From assembly GCF_000308635.1 (NCBI RefSeq), contig NZ_BAGD01000054.1:62001-126000 (forward strand): a stretch of 64,000 nt of DNA. Reading direction: 5' to 3'. The DNA is from Nocardia otitidiscaviarum NBRC 14405. Its GTDB lineage: Bacteria > Actinomycetota > Actinomycetes > Mycobacteriales > Mycobacteriaceae. The notes beneath the pieces were generated by a model, which saw only the letters and a list, made by a program, of their open reading frames with translations, searched no databases and had not been told where the DNA came from. The position numbers were made by a program, and so were the translations under genes. Shown one piece after another: positions 26,226 through 34,391 of the stretch; the stretch's first letter is position 1, and the number at the start of each line of letters is the position of its first letter.

Positions 26226-27584
26226 TCACTCGGTGGCGATGAAGACGTTCTTGGTCTCGGTGAAGGCGCGGGCGGCGTCCGGCCCGAGTTCGCGGCCCAG
26301 CCCGGACTGCTTGAAACCGCCGAACGGTGTCGAATACCGCACGGAGGAGTGCGAATTCACCGACAGGTTCCCGGCCTCCACCGCCCGGCTGACCCGCAGT
26401 GCGCGTCCGACGTCGGAAGTCCACAGCGACCCGGACAGGCCGTATTCGGTGTCGTTCGCGATGCGGATGGCGTCGGCCTCGTCCTCGAAGGGCAGGACGG
26501 CCACCACCGGACCGAACACCTCCTCGGTGACCACCCGGTCCGTCGGGCTCCCGGGCAGCACCACGGTGGGTGCGAACCAGAAGCCGGGGCCGTCCGGGCA
26601 GGTTCCGGTGAACGCCACCGTGGTGGCGGGCTCCAGGAATCCGGCCACCCGCTCTCGGTGCGCGGCCGAGATGAGCGGACCCATTTCGGTGGACTCGTCG
26701 GCGGGATCGCCCACCCGCACCGCCTGCACGGCCGGTTCCAGCAGCTCCAGGAATCGGTCGAACACACTGCGCTGCACCAGGATTCGCGAGCGCGCGCAGC
26801 AGTCCTGACCGGCGTTGTCGAAGACCGCGTAGGGTGCGGTGGCGGCGGCGCGCTCCAGATCGGCGTCGGCGAAGACGATATTGGCGCTCTTGCCGCCGAG
26901 TTCCAGGGTCACCCGCTTCACCTGCTCGGCGCAGCCCGCCATGATCTGCTTGCCGACCTCGGTGGAGCCGGTGAACACCACCTTGCGCACCGCCGGATGG
27001 GTCACGAACCGCTGACCCACCACCGACCCCTTACCCGTGACGATCTGGAAGACGCCCTCGGGCAGCCCGGCCTCGCGGGCGAGTTCGCCCAGGCGGATGG
27101 CGGTGAGCGGAGTCAGCTCGGCCGGTTTGAGCACCACGGTGTTCCCGGCCGCGAGCGCGGGTGCGAAACCCCAGGCGGCGATGGGCATGGGGAAGTTCCA
27201 CGGCACGATGATGCCGACCACCCCGAGCGGTTCGCAGAAGGTGATGTCCACGCCGCCGGCCACCGGAATCTGGCTGCCCAGCAGGCGTTCCGGCAGTCCC
27301 GCGCTGTAGTGCAGCACATCGCGCACATTGCCCGCCTCCCAGCGCGCATTGCCGATGGTGTGCCCGGCATTGCGCACCTCGAGCCGGGCCAGCCGCTCCA
27401 GATCGGCGTCCACCGCCTCGGCGAACCGGCGCAGCAGGCGTGCCCGGTCACCGGGGGCGACCGCCCGCCAGTCCGCCGCCGCGCGCCGGGCGCGGTCGAT
27501 GGCGGCGTCGGTGGCGGCCAGGTCGGCCGCCTCGACCGTCGCCACCACCGCCGCGGTCGCGGGGTTGATCACCTGCGTCGTCAC
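26226..27584 (-). CDS. aldehyde dehydrogenase (gamma-glutamyl-aminoaldehyde type, PuuC-like by context)
   Basis: A 452-residue NAD(P)-dependent aldehyde dehydrogenase. Visible landmarks are the oxyanion Asn region IVPWNFPMPIAAWGFAPALAAGN, the cofactor motif FTGSTEVGKQI, the general-base Glu in VTLELGGKSANIVF, the catalytic Cys in FDNAGQDCCARSRILV, and EEVFGPVVAVLPF. GTG 27584 overlaps the GATase stop as GTGA, so the two are translationally coupled. Together with the glutamine synthetase-like enzyme and the GATase, it fits oxidation of a gamma-glutamylated aminoaldehyde. Family is certain; substrate is inferred from neighbours. Confidence 0.9.
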   Translation of the reverse strand: MTTQVINPATAAVVATVEAADLAATDAAIDRARRAAADWRAVAPGDRARLLRRFAEAVDADLERLARLEVRNAGHTIGNARWEAGNVRDVLHYSAGLPERLLGSQIPVAGGVDITFCEPLGVVGIIVPWNFPMPIAAWGFAPALAAGNTVVLKPAELTPLTAIRLGELAREAGLPEGVFQIVTGKGSVVGQRFVTHPAVRKVVFTGSTEVGKQIMAGCAEQVKRVTLELGGKSANIVFADADLERAAATAPYAVFDNAGQDCCARSRILVQRSVFDRFLELLEPAVQAVRVGDPADESTEMGPLISAAHRERVAGFLEPATTVAFTGTCPDGPGFWFAPTVVLPGSPTDRVVTEEVFGPVVAVLPFEDEADAIRIANDTEYGLSGSLWTSDVGRALRVSRAVEAGNLSVNSHSSVRYSTPFGGFKQSGLGRELGPDAARAFTETKNVFIATE

Positions 27585-28360
27585 CGGTGCTCCCTTCGAT
27601 TCGTCACGGCCGCGTCCACCAGGGCCCGCATGAGCCGGTGTTCGGTGGCGTCGGCCTCCGGATGCCATTGCACACCGACCAGGAAGGGGCCGGTGTCGGA
27701 CTCCGCCGCCTCGATGATGCCGTCCTCGGCGCGGGCGGAGACGGTGAGACCGGGGGCGAGCCGGTCGATCGCCTGATGATGGTGGCAGTGCGCCAGCACC
27801 TGCGGGCCGACGATCGCGGCCAGTCGGCTGCCCGGTGCGGTGCGCACCCGCGTCGGCGTGAAGACCCCGGGCACCCGGCAGTGCTCCTCGTGGCCGAGCA
27901 CATCGGGCAGATGTTGCAGCAGCGTGCCGCCCAGCGCCACATTCACCAGCTGCATGCCGCGACAGATCGCCAGCACCGGCAGCTCGGCCGCCCGCGCCCG
28001 CTCGAACAGCGCGAACTCGAATTCGTCTCGCCCCGGCCGGATCTGGCGCACGGACGGGTGCGGCGCAGCGCCGTAGCGGCCCGGATCGAGATCGGCCCCG
28101 CCGGTCAGCACCACTCCGTCGAGCCGCGCCACCAGTTCCGCCGCCGCACTACCGACCGGCGGCAGCAACACCGGAATCCCCCCGGCCCGCTCCACCAGAT
28201 CGACGTAGTCCCGCGGCAGCAGCACCGCCTCGTGATCCCAGACGCCGTAGCGGGCGCGCTCGGAGTAGGTGGACAACCCGATCACCGGCCGCCCGCCGGT
28301 AGCTGTGTCGCCGTGTGGTGCTGTGCTGTCGCGTGGTCGCTCAGAGGCGCTCGAAGCCAC
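27581..28360 (-). CDS. gamma-glutamyl-GABA hydrolase-like class I amidotransferase (PuuD family)
   Basis: A 259-residue glutaminase-fold hydrolase that should release glutamate from a gamma-glutamyl amine. The GATase triad is visible: nucleophile Cys in PVLAICRGMQLVNVALGG and His-x-Glu in GVQWHPEADAT. TLLQHLPD and HHHQAIDRLAPG are typical PuuD blocks. GTG 28360 follows GGGAG with seven-base spacing and overlaps the end of the glutamine synthetase gene by 20 bases; the next downstream candidate (GTG 28285) has no ribosome site. A poorly conserved Ser/Thr-rich N-terminus precedes GRPVIGLSTYS, where the fold starts. Confidence 0.88.
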   Translation of the reverse strand: MASSASERPRDSTAPHGDTATGGRPVIGLSTYSERARYGVWDHEAVLLPRDYVDLVERAGGIPVLLPPVGSAAAELVARLDGVVLTGGADLDPGRYGAAPHPSVRQIRPGRDEFEFALFERARAAELPVLAICRGMQLVNVALGGTLLQHLPDVLGHEEHCRVPGVFTPTRVRTAPGSRLAAIVGPQVLAHCHHHQAIDRLAPGLTVSARAEDGIIEAAESDTGPFLVGVQWHPEADATEHRLMRALVDAAVTNRREHR

Positions 28361-29717
28361 GGATTCGCTCCCAGTCGGTGACGGCGGCGTCGAAGGCGTC
28401 GAGTTCGACCTGGGCCGCATTGCGGTAGTGGCGGACCACGTCCGCGCCGAAGGCGGCGGTGGCGACCTTGCTGTCGCCGAAGAGCTGGGCGGCCTCGCGC
28501 AGGGTGCGCGGCACCCGGGGGCGCTGCGAGCGGTAGGCGTTGCCGTGGAACTCCGGTTCCAGGGGCAGGCGGTGTTCGATGCCGTGCAGACCGGCGGCGA
28601 TGATGGCCGCCACCGCGAGGTAGGGGTTCACGTCGGCGCCGGGGACGCGGTTCTCCACGCGCAGCGACGATCCGTGTCCGACCACGCGCAGCGCGCAGGT
28701 GCGGTTGTCCCGGCCCCAGGCCACCGCGGTGGGCGCGAAGCTGCCGGTCTGGAAGCGCTTGTAGGAGTTGACATTCGGTGCGAGCAGGTAGGTGAGTTCG
28801 CGCAGGCAGTCCAGCTGTCCGGCCAGGAAGTGCCGCATGAGCGCGGATTCGCCGCCCTTGCCGTCACCGGCGAACACCGGCTCGCCCGACTCGGTGCGCA
28901 GGCTGATGTGGATGTGGCACGAACTGCCTTCGCGCTCATTGTATTTCGCCATGAAGGTGATGCTGCGCCCCTCCTGGGCGGCGATCTCCTTGGCCCCGGT
29001 CTTGTAGATGCTGTGGTTGTCGCAGGTCACCAGCGCCTCGTCGTAGCGGAAGGCGATCTCGTGCTGGCCCGGATTGCATTCGCCCTTGGCCGATTCCGGA
29101 TACATGCCCGCCCCGGCCATCTCGTTGCGGATGCGCCGCAGCAGCGGTTCGACGCGCGCGGTGCCGAGCATGGAGTAGTCGACGTTGTACTGGTTGGCGG
29201 GCGTGAGTTCGCGGTAGCCGCCGCGCTGCGCCGCCTCGTAGCTGTCGTCGAATACCAGGAATTCCAGTTCGGTGCCGACGTAGGCGCGTAAACCGTGCTG
29301 TGCCAACCGATCCAGCTGTGCCCGCAGCACCTGCCGAGGTGAGGCCGTCACCGGCTCGCCCGCGGGCTCACCCCGGTCGCCGAGCCGTTCCACATCGCAC
29401 AGCACCAGGGCGGTGCCCGGCCACCAGGGCACCAGGCGCAGGGTGTCGAGATCGGGCCGCAGCACGAAATCCCCGTAGCCGGTGTCCCAGGACGAGAGTG
29501 CGTAGCCGTCCACGGTCGTCATCTCCACGTCCACGGCCAGCAGGTAGTCGCACGCCTCGGTGGCGTGCTGGAGCACCTCCTCCACGAAGTAGCGTGCCGA
29601 ACATCGCTTGCCCTGCAATCTGCCCTGCATATCGGTCATGGCGACCAACACCGTGTCCACCATGCCCGCCTCGACCCGCTGCACCAGATCCGCGACGGTG
29701 AGCATCCCGGTTCGCAT
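28341..29717 (-). CDS. glutamine synthetase-like gamma-glutamyl-amine ligase (GlnA3/PuuA-like)
   Basis: A 458-residue class I/II glutamine synthetase relative. Metal and substrate sites are present: GTELEFLVFDD, NEMAGAGMYPESAKGECNPGQHEIAF, HIHISL (SCHIHISLRTESGEPVF), and VENRVPGADVNPYLAVAAIIAAG. The shape, with a short N-terminal beta-grasp and no adenylylation-loop Tyr, resembles the gamma-glutamylpolyamine or ethanolamine ligases rather than housekeeping GlnA. ATG 29717 follows AAAGGGG. It heads the four-gene operon, and its product would feed the following hydrolase and dehydrogenase. The amine is not predictable. Confidence 0.88.
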   Translation of the reverse strand: MRTGMLTVADLVQRVEAGMVDTVLVAMTDMQGRLQGKRCSARYFVEEVLQHATEACDYLLAVDVEMTTVDGYALSSWDTGYGDFVLRPDLDTLRLVPWWPGTALVLCDVERLGDRGEPAGEPVTASPRQVLRAQLDRLAQHGLRAYVGTELEFLVFDDSYEAAQRGGYRELTPANQYNVDYSMLGTARVEPLLRRIRNEMAGAGMYPESAKGECNPGQHEIAFRYDEALVTCDNHSIYKTGAKEIAAQEGRSITFMAKYNEREGSSCHIHISLRTESGEPVFAGDGKGGESALMRHFLAGQLDCLRELTYLLAPNVNSYKRFQTGSFAPTAVAWGRDNRTCALRVVGHGSSLRVENRVPGADVNPYLAVAAIIAAGLHGIEHRLPLEPEFHGNAYRSQRPRVPRTLREAAQLFGDSKVATAAFGADVVRHYRNAAQVELDAFDAAVTDWERIRGFERL

Positions 29718-29869
29718 CAAGACCCCTTTCGGCACCGACCTGCTCACGCTAGGCGACCGGTGGGCCGTCCGTGCGTCGATTCACGCCGCGGGTCGGAGTA
29801 GTTCTACGCAACGCGCCGAGGTAGTTCCGCCGAGCCGGGCGCGGTGCGGTGCGGCCTACGCTGCGACGC

Positions 29870-30244
29870 ATGCCCACCGCACCGACCCCAGGAACCGCGC
29901 CCGTCGGGAAGGAGGCGCTCGTCGGGGCCCTCGCCGCCGTGGCGGCCGCACCCGTGGCCGCGGCGATCGTGGCGGTCCTGTACCGCTTCCCGATTCCGCT
30001 GACCGGCTATGCCGATGGGTTCGGCGGTGCGATTTCCGCGGCGCTGGGCAGCCTGTTCTACCTGGTGCTGGGCGGCGCGCCGGTGCTGGGCCTGCTGGGC
30101 GCGGTGGGCGGTGTCGCCGCCGCCCGGCTCGCCGGACCCGATATCCGGCGGGCGCGCCGCCTCACCCTGCTCCTCGCGGGTACGATCGCGCTGTTCGGTG
30201 CCATCGCGCTGGCGAGCCTCGAACTCTTCATCGGCGCTTGGTGA
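29870..30244 (+). CDS. small integral membrane protein, unknown family
   Basis: A 124-residue protein with a short Pro/Thr-rich N-terminus and three hydrophobic segments (about residues 17-37, 53-78 and 96-121), separated by Gly-rich turns and one basic loop (GPDIRRARRLT). I do not recognise it. ATG 29870 was preferred to 29849 because the intervening codons are basic and low in coding character. It is divergent from the glutamine synthetase operon. The stretch from 30245 to 30460 contains no clear gene, apart from a possible longer N-terminus of the Nudix gene. Confidence 0.6.
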   Translation: MPTAPTPGTAPVGKEALVGALAAVAAAPVAAAIVAVLYRFPIPLTGYADGFGGAISAALGSLFYLVLGGAPVLGLLGAVGGVAAARLAGPDIRRARRLTLLLAGTIALFGAIALASLELFIGAW

Positions 30245-30460
30245 TACACAGGCCCTCGGTGAATGCAACAGTGCGAAAGTTTTTCGGTGGTCCGCCGGAT
30301 CGGCGGAGATGCGCCGGATTCGACGCGGACCCCACCCGGGGGAGCCGTCGTACCGGTAGCGTTGAAGGTGATGTCGGTCGAGGATGTCCGGCGAGACGAG
30401 ATGTGGTGTGCTGTGTGGAGTTTCGAGGTGTCGCCCAAGTTGTCCATCGGTGAGTCGGTA

Positions 30461-30889
30461 ATGAGCGAACTGCTGGACCGGGCCGTTTCCGACGGTGTGG
30501 CGCTGCGGCTCGGCGTCGTCATCGAGCACAACGGAGCGGTGCTGCTACTGGAGCACGACGAGCATGTCGCGGGCCGCAGCCCGCTGAACCTACCCGGGAC
30601 CACCGTGCGACCGGGGGAGCCGCTCGCGCTCGCCGTGGCCCGCGCGGTATTCGAGGAGACCGGTCTGACGGTTGTCGATGTGGTCCGCCACCTGGGCAGC
30701 TTCGACTACCTGTCCAATGCCGGGACACCGGTGCGCCGGGAGCACTTCGCGGTCGAGGTGGCGAATATCGGGCCCGTCCGGTTGACCAACTACGTCGACC
30801 ACCACTGGGTCCGGCTGGACGGCGACCTGCCGGTCACCCCGTCGATTCGCCGCATCCTCGCGAATTACCGATCCCACTCGGAAGCGTGA
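30461..30889 (+). CDS. Nudix-fold protein with a degenerate Nudix box
   Basis: A 142-residue Nudix-domain protein (VALRLGVVIEHNGAVLLLEH opens the fold). The Nudix helix reads E-PLALAVA-RAVFEETGL: the REUXEE core has Ala in place of its first Glu, and the spacing from the leading Gly is one residue longer than the canonical GX5E. The remaining two Glu are present, so activity may be weak or altered. ATG 30461 is chosen because codons upstream, back to ATG 30371, have low third-position GC. It is followed at 28 bases by udgX and might be cotranscribed with it. Confidence 0.75.
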   Translation: MSELLDRAVSDGVALRLGVVIEHNGAVLLLEHDEHVAGRSPLNLPGTTVRPGEPLALAVARAVFEETGLTVVDVVRHLGSFDYLSNAGTPVRREHFAVEVANIGPVRLTNYVDHHWVRLDGDLPVTPSIRRILANYRSHSEA

Positions 30890-30917
30890 GACGGCCCGCC
30901 GCGGCTATACCTCGACC

Positions 30918-31523
30918 ATGACCGCGGCGGAATTCGTACCCGAACATGCCGACCTCGCGACCCTGCGGCGCGCCGCCCGCGACTGCCGGGGCTGCGAGCT
31001 GTACCACGACGCCACCCAGACGGTGTTCGGCGAGGGCCCGCCGGACGCGCGGGTGGTCATGATCGGCGAGCAGCCGGGCGACCGCGAGGATCTGGACGGG
31101 CATCCGTTCGTCGGCCCGTCCGGGCGGCTGCTGGACCGGGCGCTCGAGGAAGCCGGTCTGGATCGTGAGACGGTGTACCTCACCAATGCCGTCAAACACT
31201 TCAAGTTCACCGAACGCGGCAAGCGGCGCATCCATCAGCGCCCCGGCCGCACCGAGATCGTGGCCTGCGCACCCTGGCTCACCGCCGAACTCGACGATAT
31301 TCGGCCCGAGCTGGTGGTCTGTCTCGGGGCGGTGGCGGCCCAGGCGGTGCTGGGCTCGGACTTCCGGGTCACCCGGATGCGCGGGCAAGTGGTGGCGGCG
31401 GACGACTACCGGGCCGTCGCCACGGTGCACCCCTCCGCGGTGCTGCGCGATCCTGATCGGGAGCGGGCGTACCGGGGATTCCTCGCGGACCTGCGGGTGG
31501 TCGCCCGGGAATTGCGGCCCTGA
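30918..31523 (+). CDS. udgX: UdgX-type uracil-DNA binding/excision protein
   Basis: A 201-residue member of the Fe-S uracil-DNA glycosylase superfamily. Cysteines 23, 26, 118 and 135 fit the [4Fe-4S] ligands; motif A is MIGEQPGDREDLDGHPFVGPSGRLLD; and motif B is VATVHPSAVLRDP. The defining UdgX loop GKRRIHQRP (Lys102 to His106) is present. In mycobacterial UdgX the histidine of that loop forms a covalent bond with the deoxyribose after uracil removal. ATG 30918 begins the conserved N-terminus. It would protect or mark uracil-containing DNA in the cytoplasm. Very clear assignment. Confidence 0.95.
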   Translation: MTAAEFVPEHADLATLRRAARDCRGCELYHDATQTVFGEGPPDARVVMIGEQPGDREDLDGHPFVGPSGRLLDRALEEAGLDRETVYLTNAVKHFKFTERGKRRIHQRPGRTEIVACAPWLTAELDDIRPELVVCLGAVAAQAVLGSDFRVTRMRGQVVAADDYRAVATVHPSAVLRDPDRERAYRGFLADLRVVARELRP

Positions 31524-31558
31524 GAACCGCGGCCCTGAGAACTGCCGCCCTGAGAACC
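31514..31558 (+). repeat. 15-bp tandem repeat, 3 copies, across the udgX stop codon
   Basis: GCGGCCCTGAGAACC occurs three times in tandem (31514-31528, 31529-31543, 31544-31558) with one and two changes. Because the period is five codons, the last codons and stop of udgX are repeated in frame, giving three TGA codons in succession 15 bases apart. The rest of the 31524-31696 gap holds no gene. Confidence 0.85.
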
Positions 31559-31696
31559 GTGGCCCTGGCCCGGAGGGTCGGCCGACGGTCGCGGCGCCGC
31601 GCGTGCGGTGTCGCAGGTGCGCGGCGTTTCCCGCGGCGGCTCACGGGTATCCGCAGGTGCGTGGGGTGGGATGCGGTAGGGGAGTGAGGTGCGGCG

Positions 31697-32341
31697 ATGG
31701 TGACGGTGTTCCTGGTCGACGATCACGAGGTGGTACGCCTCGGAATTCGCGAACTCATCGAGGACACCGACGATCTCACCGTGGTCGGTGAGGCCGCGAC
31801 CTGTGCCGAGGCCCGGCGCCGGGTGCCGTCGCTGCGGCCCGATGTGGCCGTGCTGGATGTGCGCCTGCCCGACGGCAGCGGGGTGCAGCTGTGTCGCGAT
31901 CTGCTGGCCGCCGCGCCGCACCTCCGCTGCCTCATGCTGACCTCGTTCGTGGACGAGGAATCCATGGTGGGGGCCGTGCTCGCCGGGGCCAGTGGGTTCC
32001 TGGTCAAGGACATTCGCGGGCCGGAGCTGGTCGCGGCCGTGCGCGCGGTCGCCGCGGGGCGGTCGCTGCTGGACGACCGCGCCACCGCGGTGCTCATGGG
32101 GAAGCTGCGCGAACAGGCCGCTCCCGGACCGCTGTCGAATCTGACCGACCGGGAGCGCACGGTCCTGGCCTACCTGGGCCAGGGACTGACCAACCGGCAG
32201 ATCGCGCGGCGGATGTTCCTGTCGGAGAAGACCGTCAAGAACTATGTGTCGCAGCTGCTGAGCAAGCTCGAGGTGGCGGGTCGCACGCAGGCCGCGGTGC
32301 TGGCCGCGCGGCTCGGGCTGGCAGATCTGCCCGAGCGCTGA
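31697..32341 (+). CDS. devR: DevR/DosR-type response regulator
   Basis: NarL-family regulator of 214 residues, close to mycobacterial DevR over its length. The receiver has the acid pocket Asp8/Asp9, phospho-acceptor Asp54 ([20 protein letters not shown]) and Lys104 ([11 protein letters not shown]) at the DosR positions. The C-terminal LuxR-type helix-turn-helix is [54 protein letters not shown], with the DosR recognition helix KTVKNYVS. No kinase gene is adjacent, so it relies on a sensor elsewhere. It is convergent with an Acg-type nitroreductase, a classic member of the hypoxia/NO regulon. Call is firm; orthology versus paralogy is not settled. Confidence 0.92.
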   Translation: MVTVFLVDDHEVVRLGIRELIEDTDDLTVVGEAATCAEARRRVPSLRPDVAVLDVRLPDGSGVQLCRDLLAAAPHLRCLMLTSFVDEESMVGAVLAGASGFLVKDIRGPELVAAVRAVAAGRSLLDDRATAVLMGKLREQAAPGPLSNLTDRERTVLAYLGQGLTNRQIARRMFLSEKTVKNYVSQLLSKLEVAGRTQAAVLAARLGLADLPER

Positions 32342-32347
32342 GGCGGG

Positions 32348-33313
32348 CTACACCACGATGTCGTCGAGTGGGCGGCGGGGTGTATGCGGCAGCGGGGCGG
32401 CGCTGGTCGGCACCCACCCGATTCGCACCATGGCCTGGGCGTGAGCGCAATCGTGCAGCACCTGGGACCTGATCTCCTCTCGCAGTGCGGGCACGCCGAG
32501 CGGCTCGGTTTGCAGGCAGCTGGACAGGCCCAGGTCCGTCGCCGTCAGCAGCAGTGCGCTCAGGGCCTCACCGGCCCGCAACCGCGCCCGGGTGTCATCG
32601 CCCGGGGTGCACACCACCAGCCATTCCGCGGCATCCGGGTGCAGGGTGCGGTCGGCCAGCGCGGGGTCGAGGAAGGTGCGCACCGGAATCTCGTCGCCGC
32701 ATTGCGGGCGGGGCGTATTCGCCGCGGGCACCCCGTCACAGCCGCCGCGCCGCCCACTCCATGCGGCGAGTTCGCGCTGATAGTCGGCGTCCCGAGCGTG
32801 TCGTTCGAGCGCCGCCCACGCGGGCCGCGCCAATCGCTCCCGCAACCCCTCCGGTACATGGCGGGCCGCCGCGCCGAATCCCACCGCGGCGCCGGTGATC
32901 CGCCGCAGATAGCCGGTGGGCACCGGCCAGGTGCTGTACCGCCGCCGGTCCGAGCGCCGATGCAGGATCGCGGCGGCCAGGTCGAAATCCGAGCGCGCCG
33001 GTGTCGAGGGCGCGAACTCGACGGCGGCGAGCAGATCGGGTTCCCGGGCCTCCGGCAGGTATCGCACCTCGGCGGTCCAGCCCAGCACGGCCGCCGCCAC
33101 CCGCAGGTGGTGCAGCGCCGCCCCGCAACTCAGCACCAGACCGCGGCCCTGCGGATCGGTGGCGGGCAGCTGTCTGCTCCGGTCGGCGAACAGCTCGACC
33201 GTCCCGTCGCCGAGCCGCCACCGCCACGGCTGCGAATTGTGTACCGACGGTGCGCGCACCGCCAGATCCAGTGCGGCTGCCACCGTGTCCGGATTCGGCC
33301 GTTCAGCCAGCAT
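32348..33313 (-). CDS. Acg family FMN-binding nitroreductase-like protein
   Basis: A 321-residue double-domain nitroreductase-fold protein of the Acg family. Recognisable blocks are LDLAVRAPSVHNSQPWRWRLGDGTVELFADRSRQLPATDPQGRGLVLSCGAALHHLRVAA, ILHRRSDRRRY and the late GEALSALLLTATDLGLSSCLQTEPL. The fold lacks a normal nitroreductase active site and in mycobacteria binds FMN without reducing nitro compounds, possibly storing flavin in hypoxia. ATG 33313 starts the conserved part. It is convergent with devR, and a DosR-box-like site lies 77 bases upstream of the start, so DevR control is probable. Confidence 0.88.
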   Translation of the reverse strand: MLAERPNPDTVAAALDLAVRAPSVHNSQPWRWRLGDGTVELFADRSRQLPATDPQGRGLVLSCGAALHHLRVAAAVLGWTAEVRYLPEAREPDLLAAVEFAPSTPARSDFDLAAAILHRRSDRRRYSTWPVPTGYLRRITGAAVGFGAAARHVPEGLRERLARPAWAALERHARDADYQRELAAWSGRRGGCDGVPAANTPRPQCGDEIPVRTFLDPALADRTLHPDAAEWLVVCTPGDDTRARLRAGEALSALLLTATDLGLSSCLQTEPLGVPALREEIRSQVLHDCAHAQAMVRIGWVPTSAAPLPHTPRRPLDDIVV

Positions 33314-33389
33314 CTGTCGGTTTCCGCCCTTCCGTCCGCGTCGTATGGTGTCGAACCCGAGTGTGTTCGTCGGGGCGCGGTTCGACACC

Positions 33390-33418
33390 GAGCCGAAGGT
33401 CCCGAGCATCCGGGACCT
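33390..33418 (-). promoter_or_regulatory. candidate DosR box and overlapping inverted repeat upstream of acg
   Basis: On the leftward strand GGGACCTTCGGCTC (33403-33390) agrees with the DosR consensus GGGACTTTNGNCCC at all but two defined bases. It overlaps a perfect inverted repeat AGGTCCCG-6-CGGGACCT (33397-33418). The pair could alternatively be a terminator of the preceding panE-like gene, although no T-run follows. Confidence 0.5.
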
Positions 33419-33443
33419 GCGGCTCGGGCCGGGCGGCGGATGC

Positions 33444-34334
33444 TCAGCTCAGGGCTCGGACCAGGCGGGTCGCGATGGGCACCGGAATGTCGTGGCGGGC
33501 GGCTGCGCGCAGCAGCGCACCGCCGATGGCGTCGAGTTCGAGCGCCCGCCCGGCCTCGGCGTCCCGCTGCATGGAGGATTTCGCCTGTGCGGGGAAGGTT
33601 TCGTAGCGGGCCAGTGCCGCGGCGGGGTCGGACGGCCCGCCGCAGGCCGCGCTGACCGCCGCTGTCTCCGCCACCAGTGCGGCCAGTTCGTCGCGATGCC
33701 GAGTGCGGATCTCGCCGATCGGCTCCGCGTAGTGGGTGGTCATGAGCGCCAGCGGTGCCAGGAACAGCAGTTTCGCCCACAGCGCCGCCGCCTCGTCGGC
33801 CAGTACCCGGGTGCTCACCCCGGCGGCGGTGAGTGCCCGGGCCAGAGCGTCGAGCCGATCGCGCGGTGCCGACGCACCGGTCAGGTCGATCTCGGTGAAC
33901 GGGCTGCCGTGCTGGACGACTCCCGGTGCGGTGCGGGTGGATTCGACGCGGATGACGGCGGGGGCGACCCGGTCGGCGCCGTAGCGGGCACGCAGCAGCG
34001 CCGGATGGTCCACGCCGTTGAGCAGCGGGATCAGCAGGCCGTCGCCGAGGGCCGCCGGCGCGATGCGGTCCAGGGCGGTGTCGAGGGCGGTGTGCTTGAC
34101 GGTCACCAGGCAGGCGTCCACTGGTTCCCGAAGCTCGGTATCCGCCTCGACCGCGGCCGTGAAATCACCGAATTGCCCACTGCGAACCCGGATTCCGTCG
34201 GTGCGCAGGGTCTTCGCGGTGTCCTCGGAGGCCAGGCAGACCACCCGGTGTCCGGCTCGCGCGAGCAGTGCGGCCAGCAGTCCACCCACCCCGCCGGGGC
34301 CCAGGACGGCCACGGTCGATACGTGATCGGTCAT
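33444..34334 (-). CDS. 2-dehydropantoate 2-reductase family protein (PanE/ApbA)
   Basis: NADPH-dependent ketopantoate-reductase fold, 296 residues. The Rossmann loop VAVLGPGGVGGLLAALLARAGH opens it, VTVKHTALD has the conserved Lys, LNGVDHP is the substrate-side Asn loop, and SSMQRDAEAGRALELDAIGG is the C-terminal signature with the catalytic Glu. Pantothenate (vitamin B5) synthesis is the default role, but actinobacteria have several paralogues that reduce other 2-keto acids. ATG 34334 follows AAAGGA. It is 57 bases from the glutaminase gene on the same strand, probably the same operon. Confidence 0.82.
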   Translation of the reverse strand: MTDHVSTVAVLGPGGVGGLLAALLARAGHRVVCLASEDTAKTLRTDGIRVRSGQFGDFTAAVEADTELREPVDACLVTVKHTALDTALDRIAPAALGDGLLIPLLNGVDHPALLRARYGADRVAPAVIRVESTRTAPGVVQHGSPFTEIDLTGASAPRDRLDALARALTAAGVSTRVLADEAAALWAKLLFLAPLALMTTHYAEPIGEIRTRHRDELAALVAETAAVSAACGGPSDPAAALARYETFPAQAKSSMQRDAEAGRALELDAIGGALLRAAARHDIPVPIATRLVRALS

Positions 34335-34391
34335 GATGCGATGCGATCCTTTCGTCGGTCGGCCCCGCTTCCGGTGGCCGCCTCGCACCGA

